Positions 35,176 to 45,843 of a stretch of 64,000 nt of DNA are shown here, piece by piece; the stretch's first letter is position 1, and each line of letters starts with the position of its first letter. The notes below the pieces were generated by a model. That model had not been told where the DNA came from. It saw nothing but the letters and a program-made list of their open reading frames with translations, and did not search any database. Made by a program: the position numbers and the translations under genes. The stretch covers positions 124,001 through 188,000 of the forward strand of contig JANBVO010000016.1 in NCBI GenBank assembly GCA_030052745.1, written 5' to 3'. This DNA comes from Pleurostoma richardsiae (Eukaryota > Ascomycota > Sordariomycetes > Calosphaeriales > Pleurostomataceae).

Positions 35176-37223
35176 TCAAACGCAAGCCGCCGTGTCAATC
35201 TGCTGGGCTAGGCTCGACGCACCCATGGCGCCAAAGTCCATATCTAACACATCCATGAGAGGGAAAGACTCATCGAATCGGAAGACCGTATCCAGATCGT
35301 TCTCGATCGGAACGAGGTCACTGGCCACGAATTGACCGTAAGAAGTGGCCGTGAGGTCTAGCAGGCCCATGTCTTCGCAGAATGTGTGAGGGAACGGGAA
35401 AAGCTCGTGTGCACGTTCGGGCTGCTGCTGCTGCTGCTGTGCTGCGCAGAAGGCAGCCTGGTCTTCATCGTGGCACACAGATGCCCCGACTTCTGTCCGC
35501 AGTTTGTCGATCCTCCTCAACACCATATCTGCCCCGCCGTATCTGCCGCTCATGCTTGTCATGATTGAGCGGAGAATATCTATTTGCTTTACTCGCGATG
35601 CCTCCCTTCGAGGTGATGTGGGGTGATAGTATATCAAGGGAAGCGCAGTCGCCATACAGAAGAAGCCATGGATTGGGATTAGACAGACTGCCTGTTCCCT
35701 ATAGTGAATCTCCTCGTAGAGAGCGACGATGCAGGATGATGCAACGATGGACAGGACTGATGTCCGCCACCTCGTATCTTTCTCATTGTGCATCAAGTTT
35801 TCAGCTAAGATAACGGCGACGAAATACTGGATGGACATTTCTGATGTGGGTCGGTGGTAAGCCTGCCTGTCCCCGGCGGCATTGTAGAGCCGTAACTCCT
35901 TGGGCAGATGGCAGATCCAGTCACATAGAAGGGTGGAGATGTTGGTCAACTCTTCGGGTCGAACGCGCCGTTTTTCTAGGCTGAGTTCGGCTATGCTGCC
36001 AATTATGGTGCAGAGTTTCGTGCTCTGGATGAAACATTGGGCCTGTAAACTGTCATTGTCGAAGTCTTCCTTTGTTAACATCCTCACGTCTGAATCTTTT
36101 AGCCTCAGCAGCGGCGGACGGCCCCAGCAAGCAACCTGAAGCTGGTCACTGTTCTGCAGCGTTTCCCGTTAGAACCAAAAGATCCAATGCAGTGTATGGG
36201 AATGAGGCTACCCACAACGAGGTGCCAAAATATTCTTCGAAGACATCGAGAGTTTGGTCTCTTGGCATAGGTTGACTCTTCGTGGAGCCCCATCTGGATA
36301 GCGAGGCGTGTCGCTACCCCCGTCCAGTGCCATGGTCCATCAACGCTGATGTGGTCCGGTGGTTTGGCGCTCCAGCAGGACATCAGACAGAGCGTTTTTA
36401 GCGTCTGCACATGATCTTCTTCATAGTTTATCGTGAGCAGCATCTTCACTTTCTCGTATAGTAGACGAGATAGTCCCGCACTGTTAGCGCTGTGTCTCGT
36501 TAGACTACCTGCAAGGCAGAGCGCTTGCCCCAGCAACACGCAGGAGCCGGGATGCGTGAGATCGCTCTCTTCGACTACAGGATACAGATGCAGCATGTGC
36601 TCTTTGAAGGAATCCACCAACGCCCTGAGGAGTGGTGGGTCTGGGAGAACAGCCGCTTGTGTTGCTTTGAGTATTGCCTGCCTGAAATTAGACGAGTCGG
36701 GGGTGACGACGCCGTCTGCAGTAATGGCATCTGTGGGAGTATCGTAAGACAAGACCGAGCTGGCAGCGATGAAGCCCTCGTGGTGACAATTTGAGGGTCT
36801 CCGCGGGCTCCCATCGGATTGCCTGATTCCGACATCGGTGGACGTGTCCGGGGACAATAGACTTCTCTCAAGCCCATCGTCTTGACTGGCCTCGAGGTTC
36901 CTCGGTGATACGGTGAGCCCCTGTCTTGATACCAGTTTCCGTCTTCTTCGCAGGCCATCGCGACGTCTGAGAGAGGCTCGTTAGCTGTCATCGACAGAGG
37001 CGTCAGCAGGGGGAGATTCTTAGCCGGACTAACATGCATTGCTGCTTCGATCGCCGACAATTATTACACACGTCATCCAAGCTGGTTTGAAGATCACACT
37101 TTATCTGAAAGAGCTGTTAGTAAAGGCCTGGCCTGGCCCAGATCTGACCTAGATGATCCACATTCGTACCTTTCTTGAATGACACTGCACACAAACAATG
37201 TTTGCTCGATCTCGAGGTGGCAT
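35176..37223 (-). CDS. Zn2Cys6 transcription factor with fungal-specific TF domain
   Basis: Four exons (37223-37170, 37104-37034, 36966-36216, 36135-35176) give 611 residues. The zinc cluster is assembled from exons 1-2: Cys11, 14, 21, 31, 34 and 41 in the C-x2-C-x6-C-x9-C-x2-C-x6-C pattern (VCVQCHSRKIKCD, then VCNNCRRSKQQC). A basic stretch follows (RRRRK). The central fungal_trans domain includes CRRIFWHLV joined to CWGRPPLLRLKDSDVRMLTK. Near the C-terminus there is a run of seven Gln encoded by CTG/CAG-type repeats (35416-35440). It sits in the middle of the BVMO/MBL cluster and is the obvious candidate pathway regulator. It is divergent from the SDR gene across about 1.5 kb. The exact last intron boundary is the least certain point, though frame fits. 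Confidence 0.87.
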
Positions 37224-38698
37224 TCTGGAAGTCTACACTCGTCTTCAGGTCCCATTGCGTGCAATGGACGATGGAAGATGAGGGGTGAATCGGGTGATGG
37301 AACTAGGTAGGTGGTGCTAAGTGCAAGTCGGACATGCTATCTATCCACCGGACCGGCAGGTTCTCCGCGTTCTCCGCATTTTCATACCTACTAGACTCCC
37401 CGGCTTGCATGAACCGCATGCCAAAACGCGGGGGTGGGGTCTTCCTCGCTCACACACTCTCTTACAGTCATGTGCGAGGCCGCATCTCTCGAGCTGTTGA
37501 TGCCTCTGTTGGTGATAGTCCATTCCCAGATACCAATCCGTTCCTGTAGCGATGAATCTTCGCTTGATATCTTGCTGATGTTGACGTTATATCTCCCAGT
37601 GGTAGTGCATCCAGAATGCTGCTGGTGTAGTGACTCAGCTCGAGTATTGCTTCAACACAACTAGAACTCAACCGCAACAATGGGGAGATTCTTTGGGCTT
37701 CGGGATCTCGAGACCGATTGGTGGCGCGGGACGACTTGCAACTTCACCGTACACCACCTTGCTTTTTCATTTGCTTCCTTCGGGGTTCTCTTCCAGCGCT
37801 CTTCGACTGACAAGAACATGGACCATATTGACGGCCTCGCCTCTCGTTAACTAACTCGACCCATCTAGTATCTGAGGTTGGGTCGCGCTCTTGTCTCCAC
37901 CGCCAGCAAACGATTGGGACCTCCAGCCGCATAAAACGTCGTGCCGACCCCCGACGGCGGTTGATCTATATCACACTGTCTCCTTTCGCGAGATCCCTCG
38001 ATCTCAAGCTCTTGATTTCCGCCATCTCACTAGAGGCCTCAGGTCCAGTGAAACTCATGTTGTCTTACCAACAACTACGTATCGACGTACTTGATGTCGA
38101 TGTAACTGTTTTCACCAGGATTTGCCTGGCGGCAATCTGCGGCACAGGCACGCCTTCGGGCCCGTTAAGTTTACTCTACGGCCTTCAAGACTATTGTAAA
38201 GCTACCGCCATTTAAAGATAAGTCTAATCGTGGATTGGAGTTTCCTCCTGGCTAGAGAAAGGAAGATTTCGCCCGAGTTGACCAGTCAATAACGAGTAAA
38301 ATCCCAGTACCGATTCGTTGGGTATCGAAGAGCATTAAACCCACAGTTACTAGATAGGGTCCACAGTACCGCAGAGTGCTGTGACACCCGGTGAGATTTC
38401 TGCCTCCGTCGGCCTAACTTTGAGTCTAGAGCCCGCTGAGATGGGTCTCGGGGCGCTCGGCACTCGGCACACAAGTGCCGTCTACCGAAAACAACGTGAC
38501 GAAGAAACAGTGGTAAGACACATTCTACGGGCTACTGCATATGCCGACGCATTCAGGGGAAGTATCGTCATTTATTGAGCATTTACTCTCTGTAAGGTTA
38601 AAGGACAGCGTCGAAGTTGAATCCGACGTTACTGTTGCTACAGACTATAATTTTTTGAAGAAACCATACTGGTATCGCATAATTAGTCCACTGAGACT
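37224..38698. promoter_or_regulatory. Divergent promoter region of the Zn2Cys6 regulator and the SDR
   Basis: About 1.5 kb without supported coding content. It contains TATGCCG at 38540-38546, about 150 bp before the SDR start. Roomy divergent promoters are common for cluster regulators. Confidence 0.4.
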
Positions 38699-39475
38699 AT
38701 GCCTGTTGTCATTGTCACGGGTGCCTCTCAGGGGATAGGCAAGGCGATCGCACTGCGGCTTGCCGAAGATGGCTTCGATATCGCCCTGAACGACCTCGCC
38801 ATGCAAGAAGAGAGTCTCCAGGCCCTCAGCACGCAGATCGGAAGCATTGGTAGACGGGTGATCATAGCCACTGGGGATGTCAGCATCGAGCAGGACGTTC
38901 AGCGCATTATTGATGACACAGTCTCCCGTCTAGGGGAACTCAACGTTATGGTGGCCAATGCAGGAATAATGCGGATGGCGGGCCTGCTGGATCTCCCGGT
39001 GCAAGAATTCGATAAAGTGCAAGCCGTCAACGTGAGGGGCGTGTTCCTTTGTTATCAAAAGGCTGCAGCCCAGATGATCAAGCAAGGCAAAGGAGGGCGG
39101 ATCATCGGGGCATGTTCGATCTCAGGGTACAGACCTCAAGCCATGGCTCTAGCTTACGGCGTGAGTAAATGGGCAGTTAGAGGGTTGACGCAGGCCTCAG
39201 CGATGGACTTGGCAAGATACGGCATCACAGTCAATGCTTACTGCCCTGGAATCGTGAAGACGCCAATGTGGGACGAGATTGACGCAGCTATCTCCGGGAA
39301 GATGGGTGTCCCACCAGGATTTGCTTTCGAGAAGTCCGTTAGTGAGCGGTCTGCGATGGGGAAGCCTTCGACGCCCGAGGACGTTGCTGGCTGTGTGAGC
39401 TTCTTGGTAGGCAAGGATGCCGGCATGATTACTGGCCAGAGCTTGATTGTAGATGGCGGTATACAGTTCTCCTGA
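38699..39475 (+). CDS. Classical short-chain dehydrogenase/reductase
   Basis: A single exon encodes 258 residues. The classical SDR motifs are all visible: TGASQGIG at 7-14, ATGDVS, ANAGI at 86-90, the catalytic Ser near 140-142, YGVSK with Tyr153 and Lys157, and the C-terminal GQSLIVDGGIQFS. The PG motif reads CPGIVKTPMW. The pattern is close to acetoin/diacetyl reductases and other FabG-like alcohol dehydrogenases. In the cluster it could make the ketone that the neighbouring Baeyer-Villiger monooxygenase uses; that is inference. It is divergent from the Zn2Cys6 regulator. Confidence 0.9.
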   Translation: MPVVIVTGASQGIGKAIALRLAEDGFDIALNDLAMQEESLQALSTQIGSIGRRVIIATGDVSIEQDVQRIIDDTVSRLGELNVMVANAGIMRMAGLLDLPVQEFDKVQAVNVRGVFLCYQKAAAQMIKQGKGGRIIGACSISGYRPQAMALAYGVSKWAVRGLTQASAMDLARYGITVNAYCPGIVKTPMWDEIDAAISGKMGVPPGFAFEKSVSERSAMGKPSTPEDVAGCVSFLVGKDAGMITGQSLIVDGGIQFS

Positions 39476-40092
39476 GCTCTTATGAAGCCAGGCAATTTGA
39501 CTACAGCTAAATTGCAAGGAGACCTACTGTTAGGCGTGCCTCGATGGATCTTGAAATTCTTTGGATTACATGGTAGCCATGCCTAAGGGCCTTGCAGATC
39601 TGACAGGTGTCCTGAACGGATTCTGGAGTTTTCGAAGGTCGTTGAAGACGAAAAAGAGACCTCTTGACAGAGGACCTCGGCGTTCGTTAGGATGCAAGAA
39701 TCAAAGGGGATGAGTAGATTCGCAGGCCGAGCAAGTGTTTGCCGACCTTGCCTGGCGGCGTCGGCTCCTTGGTCATCATTGCGACTCGGCAGCGCCTAGT
39801 GGGGTCTCCTCGGCAGATACCTCTCCCGAGCTTTCGGCACTCACTCAATACGCACATGAGCTCGGTGAAGTGGAGTAGCTCGCAACGTTGTACATCGTGG
39901 AAATTCAGTCTCAGGCAGTAGGGATGGGCAGTACTGCGCTCTGACTGTGATGTTCGATATCAACTCGTTGCCCTATCTTGAATTGGCTTCCAAGATCGAC
40001 CGATCCTAGGCAAACACTTTGCAGCTTAGTATCGCCATAAGACTTTGTCTTTCGCGTACCAATCGAACACTGAACCATCGAACATTTGGGAT
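39476..40092. promoter_or_regulatory. Upstream region of the Baeyer-Villiger monooxygenase gene
   Basis: About 620 bp without supported coding content. It should hold the SDR terminator region and the BVMO promoter. Confidence 0.4.
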
Positions 40093-42111
40093 ATGTTGAT
40101 GTCTACCTCTTCGCAAATGTCTTCTGCGAGGCTCAATCAGTTAGCTGGGCAGCTAGAGTCCCCCCTGGCGGGAGAGCCGCGTAAACCTGCCACTACTGCA
40201 CCGACTCATGAGGTACTTGAGCAACCACTTGGAACTGCGCGACATGTACGGATCGTCGGAATAGGAGCTGGCATGAGCGGAATGAACATGATCCGTACAC
40301 TGAGACTTCACTTGACAAACTATGAGCACGTTGTCTACGAGAAGAATAGCAGGATCGGGGGCACTTGGTTCGAAAACAGATATCCCGGATGCAAATGCGA
40401 TATACCCTCTCACAACTACCAATTCTCCTGGCGACCCAACCCCGAGTGGAGCAGCTTCTTCTCTCCAGCAGAGGAGATTGAAGATTACCTCCAACGCGTC
40501 TGCAATGAAGAGAATATGCACGAAGTCATCAAGACCGAGCACCAAGTGATACGAGCAGAATGGGAGGAGGCGAGCGGTGTCTGGCATCTGAAGGTGATCA
40601 ATCTGCGGACGAACACGCAGTTCGATGATTACTGTCATTTTCTCTTGAACTCATCGGGAATTCTCAAGTATGGAGCCTCGAAACAGAAAATGGTGCCGGA
40701 GATGCTAACCTGTGAAGTCACTGGAAATGGCCAGAAATACCGGGTCTGCACAGCTTCCAAGGAGACTTAGTACACACCGCAAACTGGCCTGATAAGTTTG
40801 ATTATGCTGGCAAGACAGTCGCGGTAATCGGAAATGGTTCTTCTGGCGTTCAAGTGCTACCTGCAATGCAGCCAGGTAAACTTCCACGGTGCTGTCATGC
40901 CATGGTTGCTTCAGCTGATCTTATAATAGACGTCAAGAGTCTAGTACACTTTGTTCGAGAACCCACCTGGATCGTCCCATCCAGACTCCAGTTCGTGGCC
41001 CAGGGCCACGGTGATGGCGTCCTGAGTGAGTTGCAGATGAACGAGAACGGCAGCTTCCCGCCTTCCCAGATAGCTAGGTTCAAGTCGGATAAAGACTTCT
41101 ACAGAAAATTTGTCAAAGCTGTAGAGGAAGTTGTGAATGGTAATTTCCCTATTGTAAGTACAATCTGTCCCAACGCTGGAGACTTTCTGTTCACACGAGG
41201 GATTTCTCTCGTAGACACTCAAGGATACCGACTTCGCTATCACTGCACAGAAGATGGCAGCTGAGTACATGACTGATGCGCTAGGAGGTGATAAACGCCT
41301 CTGCGATGCGATGATCCCAGACTTTCCTCTTGGTTGTCGGCGACTGACACCAGGCATCGGGTACCTGGAGGCTCTCAAGGCCCCCAATGTGACTGTTATC
41401 ACAGACCCGATCACAAAGGTAGTGGCTCGGGGCCTCGAGACTGCAGTCGGGGATTTCATTGAGGTTGATGCTATCATCTGTGCCACGGGATTCAACGTGT
41501 CGTTCTGTCCGCGGTTCCCAATCATCGGGAGAGAGGGGAACCTCCAAGACAAATGGAAGAACGAGCTCCCAAAGGCATACATGTCCCTGGCAGTACCGGG
41601 AATTCCCAATTATTTTAGTAAGTGCCAGGCTCACCTTGTTCGGAAATGAACTTGCTAGGCAGGTGGTCTAAACAACATGGCAATAGCGTTCCTCGGCCCA
41701 AATGCACCGATCGGACATGGCAGCGTGTTCACCATCACGGAGCACATCGCTAAGTATCTGACGCGAATCATCAAGAAATGTCAGACTGAGGGCGTCAAGG
41801 CCATTTCACCTAGCCACGCTGCAGTCGACGAGCTGTTCCAGCACACCCAAGCGTTCATGCCCCGCACAGCATGGAGCGGAAACTGCATTTCATGGTTCAA
41901 GAACGGAACGGTAGATGGACCCGTCACTGCACTGCATCCGGGCAGTAGGATTCACTTTTTCCACATGCTTGAGGACTTTAGAGGCGAGGACTGGGAGTAT
42001 GCTCATTTGAACACGCGGAACCGTTTTGAGTTTCTCGGAAACGGTTTTTCGGTAAAAGAAGAGGGCGACGTAGATTCCACATGGTATCTCGACGAACCCG
42101 ACAGACTATGA
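40093..42111 (+). CDS. Flavin-dependent Baeyer-Villiger monooxygenase
   Basis: Five exons (40093-40667, 40718-40875, 40930-41153, 41215-41617, 41687-42111) join in frame to 594 residues. The FAD motif is IGAGMSG, followed by NSRIGGTWFENRYPGCKCDI, a class-defining stretch. The type I BVMO fingerprint FxGxxxHxxxWP reads FQGDLVHTANWP in exon 2. The NADPH Rossmann motif is GNGSSGVQ. Later conserved blocks are CRRLTPGIGYLEAL, ATGFN and FLGPNAPIGHGS. The enzyme inserts one oxygen of O2 next to a carbonyl, turning ketones into esters or lactones. The apparent reading breaks are ordinary 50-69 nt introns. It shares the locus with an SDR and two lactonase-like hydrolases. Confidence 0.93.
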
Positions 42112-42745
42112 CGAGCGTTTTAATCCATAGCCTATCCCTGTTACTACTGTACCTAGATAATCATTAACTGACATTGGTCAACCATCATTCCTGTTCATGC
42201 GCGAGAAGACTGGCGTGATAGGAGACCAAATCCGGAATCTCTGAGACGATTGCCTAGGTAGCTAGCTCCGTAGTTAGATGTCTATTTGTCATGGCACGGT
42301 GCAGAATGCAGCCCATAGGCAGTTCGGACGCGTCGAAATTATGATGCTGGCATAAAAGACAGCAATCGGTAGGCATGCTTCTGCACAACAGGACATGATC
42401 ACTTATCCGTTGCCCAACGGGTTGAAATTTCGAGTTTGGATTCCCCTGCATGCTCTTCAGTGGCTAGCCATATGCCGAATCGGCATACGGCATACGGCCA
42501 CGGCACACGGCAAGCGGCACACGGCACATGCATGCGGTCAAGCGACCGCCTATTCCCGCGGCACCAACAATGTTACCGGCCGGGAGTAACTGTATTAGAG
42601 CTGCTTCGCTGCACTCCTCATAGATTTGCTATTTCAGTTCGAATCTAGCAGGTTTGATCTAGCAGATGTTATTCGAGGGTTTCTTTTATGATCTCGACGT
42701 CTATCTTCCCGTGTTAAAATTTTAGTTGACTGCGATTCCGTCTCA
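42112..42745. promoter_or_regulatory. Intergenic upstream of the CMD-like gene, carrying a CGG array
   Basis: About 630 bp between the BVMO stop and the next start. Its main feature is the array of CGG triplets at 42475-42537, described separately. Otherwise no coding content. Confidence 0.5.
42475..42537 (+). promoter_or_regulatory. Direct-repeat array of CGG triplets (candidate Zn2Cys6 operator)
   Basis: CGG starts at 42481, 42488, 42495, 42501, 42508, 42515, 42522 and 42535. The spacing is seven bases for most steps, with units CGGCATA, CGGCATA, CGGCCA, CGGCACA, CGGCAAG, CGGCACA and CGGCACA. The left end adds an opposed CCG at 42475, forming the palindrome ATGCCGAATCGGCAT. CGG triplets are the half-sites of Zn2Cys6 regulators. 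The array lies 210-270 bp before the CMD-like start. A decayed simple repeat is the alternative reading. Confidence 0.6.
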
Positions 42746-43227
42746 ATGTCAGCACCGTCTGAGAAACTGATTCTGGGGGCCGGATTGACGCAGGAGTTCT
42801 TCGGTCAAGAGCTATTCGAAAAGATCCGGTCAGAGTCGGTAAGCAGCATTGGATCCAAAAATACACAGTGTCGAGACAACTACTAAGAACACAAAAACAG
42901 CGCGATGACTTGCCAAGTAGGATCGGAGCCGAATACATCGCGGAAGTCTGCTTCTCAAGCTACAATAGGCCAGGGCTTGAGTTTCGAGACAGATCAATGA
43001 TGAATATCGTCATGTTGGTTGCCCTCAACCGAGCACCGGAGCTACGCCTGCACATCAGAGCAGCGCTTCATAACGGCCTGTCCGAGGAGCAGATATGCGA
43101 GATTTGCAGACATGCTATGATCTACTGTGGCGTCCCGGCTGGAAGAGACGCACTAAGGATTGCAAGTGACGTCTTCGACGAGGTGAAAAAAGATAACCAG
43201 AAGACCTCCCGTGCCAAGATGGCATAG
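42746..43227 (+). CDS. Carboxymuconolactone decarboxylase (CMD) family protein
   Basis: Two exons (42746-42838, 42901-43227) give 139 residues. The core CMD block is clear: RSMMNIVMLVALNRAPELRL, then HIRAALHNGLSEEQICEICR, then HAMIYCGVPAGRDALR. The spacing follows gamma-carboxymuconolactone decarboxylases rather than the AhpD CxxC peroxidase type. Fungal homologues appear in catabolic and secondary metabolite clusters, where they catalyse decarboxylation or ring rearrangement, or have unknown roles. It lies downstream of the BVMO in the same direction, with the CGG array between them. Confidence 0.85.
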
Positions 43228-43781
43228 TCATTGTGTAGCACTTTGCATCGTACTTGAAAACCACAAACGAGCTTCAGCAGCCAACTCGATACCATTGCCG
43301 TTAAGCTCAGAAAAATGACGGAATATCCCACACGGCGGCACCAGGATCATCGCTTTTCCTCCTGCACCGTGGGCTCAGAAGCATCCTGCCGCCTCCTATG
43401 CGCGAGAGGATATGTAAGCTATCCATTCCTCAAAAGGCTGGCGTATACAAGGACAGTGGTGGGTTTCTGTTGAAGATTCGAAACGGCGACCTCCAGAGGC
43501 GGACAGGTCGCCAGCTTCCTTTCAAGTTTCCGACCAGATCAATAACGCCATATGCTCAAAGATAGAATATGGAACAGGTTGTAATTAGAAGCTTCGGACG
43601 GATGTGGATTAGTTGATCCCGTATCGAAATCATTTTCGTACCTACAGTACTCCGGCTTAACCAGAATACGCAGGTTGAATAGTCCCTGCAGTCTTCGTAA
43701 GTGAACAGAATAAAGACATTCGTTCCGATAAATCCCCCTCTCCCTTGGAACTAAGAGCCGGAGTCCTACAAAAGTGTCACC
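43228..43781. other. Convergent intergenic region
   Basis: About 550 bp between the CMD-like gene and the SUR7-like gene. Nothing else seen. Confidence 0.45.
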
Positions 43782-44690
43782 TCAATTTCCAAGGTCGAAT
43801 CCCGAATTGTCATAAGTCGTATAGGTGGTCGTCCCACCTCCACCTCCTCCGCAAGCACTGAGGCATACCAGCACAAGAAGCACGACCTCCACAGTGATCA
43901 CGACCAGTAACGTCGAGATCACCACGACAGTTACGACGGACCAGAACGCCATCACCGGCGTCAGCGCCAGGCAACACACCAGGAAGCCCACCCAGATGCC
44001 AAACCCGGGACCCACCTTCAGTGCCGAACCACCAGCCCCAGCCCCGGTCATATTGTACGCGACGCCCTGCTTCAGAAAGGCTGCGTTGCCGGTCAGCCAG
44101 GCGGAGACGGCTACGATGGCAAGCACGAAGAGCGGGACGGCGTGGGCGACGAAGCTGGTGGGGAAGAGGAGTACGAGAACGGCGGTGGCGAACGTCCAGA
44201 CCATGCTGACGACGAGGAGGGCACTGGCGGCGGTGGTCATGGAGGAGAGAGTTGAGGAGTGCGTAGCAGCGGTGAAGTTCGCAGGGAGGGTGATATTGGA
44301 AGTGGCGGAGGTCAGGTCGGAGAAGATGGTCAAGGGGATGTTGGACGGTGGCGGAAACGAGTGTTGGCAAATGAGACCGGTCGCTGGAGAGTCACGGCAC
44401 AAGCCTGTAACACGGAAGGTCAGATTCTTCTTGTTGTAATGACCGGGCTGAGAACCGTCGAGAACTATGCAATTACATACCTGAGATGCCGAAGTAGTAA
44501 GTCTCTGGGAGCAGCGAGAGAATGTGGGTGTCCGACTGGTCAACTTGAGCTTGCAGCTCGGCATTATCGGAGGCCTGCACAGACAAGTAGTCATTCAAGA
44601 AGGCGGACGTGTCGACGCTGTACACATGCAGATCGTTCGTCGTGGTCGAGTAGCAACTGAACATTAGAGGCAGGCCTAGCCCGAGAGAAC
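43782..44690 (-). CDS. SUR7/PalI-like four-TM membrane protein (5' end unresolved)
   Basis: Two downstream exons are clear (44690-44481 and 44404-43782). The acceptor before 44690 (GATGCAG) shows that at least one 5' exon is missing from this call. The visible part has MFSCYSTTTNDLHVYSVDTS at the start of the extracellular region and the family-like LCRDSPATGLICQHSF. It then has an Asn-glycosylated stretch and three membrane helices (ALLVVSMVWTFATAVLVLLF, VPLFVLAIVAVSAWL, WSVVTVVVISTLLVVI). The C-terminus is Gly/Thr-rich. SUR7/PalI proteins act in eisosomes, cell-wall stress or pH sensing. A hydrophobic stretch on the minus strand near 44905-44945 (PILALVLVALLSLTVF) could be the first helix, but I could not place the start codon. 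Confidence 0.7.
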
Positions 44691-45843
44691 CTGCATCAGG
44701 AAAGGACGTGTGAGTAACAGTGACACCGCGTACGTAGATCACCGGAAATTATGCCCACATAGATAGACTATAATTGTCCAGACTCGATGGAAAGTAGAGT
44801 TATCTTCATTATGGATAGTCTTGCGGGCAGCTCTGTAAGTCTCGCTGCCGTAGATGCGCCTGGCGACTTGTGGAGACCAGCACATCTTTTCGAAAACCGT
44901 CAGAGACAGCAATGCAACAAGGACCAAGGCCAAGATGGGAGTTCGGCTGTTGAATGTGCCAAGCCGAAGCCAAGGCAATCTCACCCCGGCTCTTGTCAAG
45001 CTTATATCTCCCACTCCTCGTGGGCCATGCCGCTCGCGCGCACCCGCGCGCGCACGGTGAGCTTCGCTTGGGTGAAAGGATGCGAAACAAGCTCCTGGGT
45101 CGAGAACGCCACGCCATTTCTCCGGAGGCTCACCATTCCCGATTCGTGCTCTATCACTTCTTATTCGAGCCAATAGTCCGGGGTGCACTTCAATAAAGTC
45201 CCTGCATCATGCAGTTCAGCCGTTGCAATACTCACAGCCCACCAATCGACGGCAGAGGCCGGGACATCATGACCACCCAGTCTGCCCCGTCTGGATTCTC
45301 AAAGTAGCTGGAAGGAACATAAAGCTACGTTACAAGGCAGACTGAGTGTTGGGGTTGGCATAAAGTTTGGATCAAGACTAGGGCCTAGAACACGAGGCGC
45401 TGGCCATCCTCTTTTCCTCTCTGATAGTGCTCCCCATCAGCTACGACACCCTCAGACAAAGGATACTTGCTTGCTACTGTGTCCGGCACTAATTGGCTGC
45501 TTACTGGCTTCGTTAACTGCTCCTGGTTGGCTATTGGCACACGGATCGACACCTCTCCAACTAGTAGCCTAGCACATGGGCCCCAGCAGGTTTTCATGCT
45601 CATAAAGGAGGCGTTTCTAAGGTGGTTTAAGCAGCAAGGGTTAATCTACGTGCGTCCTTGAAAAGGACGAGTGGCAGCAACCAGTACACGACGGTGGTAC
45701 ATCCATCGATAAGCCAACACATCGTTCGGGGAGTAAATTGGATTCGCCTTGTCAGCTATAGCTATCTTTAGCGAGTGGTATTTTGTACATCTCCGCAACT
45801 CTCTGTTGATGTTACGCTCCATGGAATGACGCGACAGTGCCCT
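44691..45843. other. Region holding the unresolved 5' exon of the SUR7-like gene
   Basis: About 1.15 kb. The first part (to about 45.0 kb) probably contains the missing 5' exon or exons of the SUR7-like gene. The remainder shows no supported gene. Confidence 0.4.

Noticed and set aside
40045-40092. Earlier start of the monooxygenase at 40045
   Set aside because: The codon there is TTG; the first true in-frame ATG is 40093.
40668-41686. Several apparent frame breaks in the Baeyer-Villiger monooxygenase, suggesting a pseudogene
   Set aside because: Four short introns with good splice signals give one continuous frame with all family motifs.
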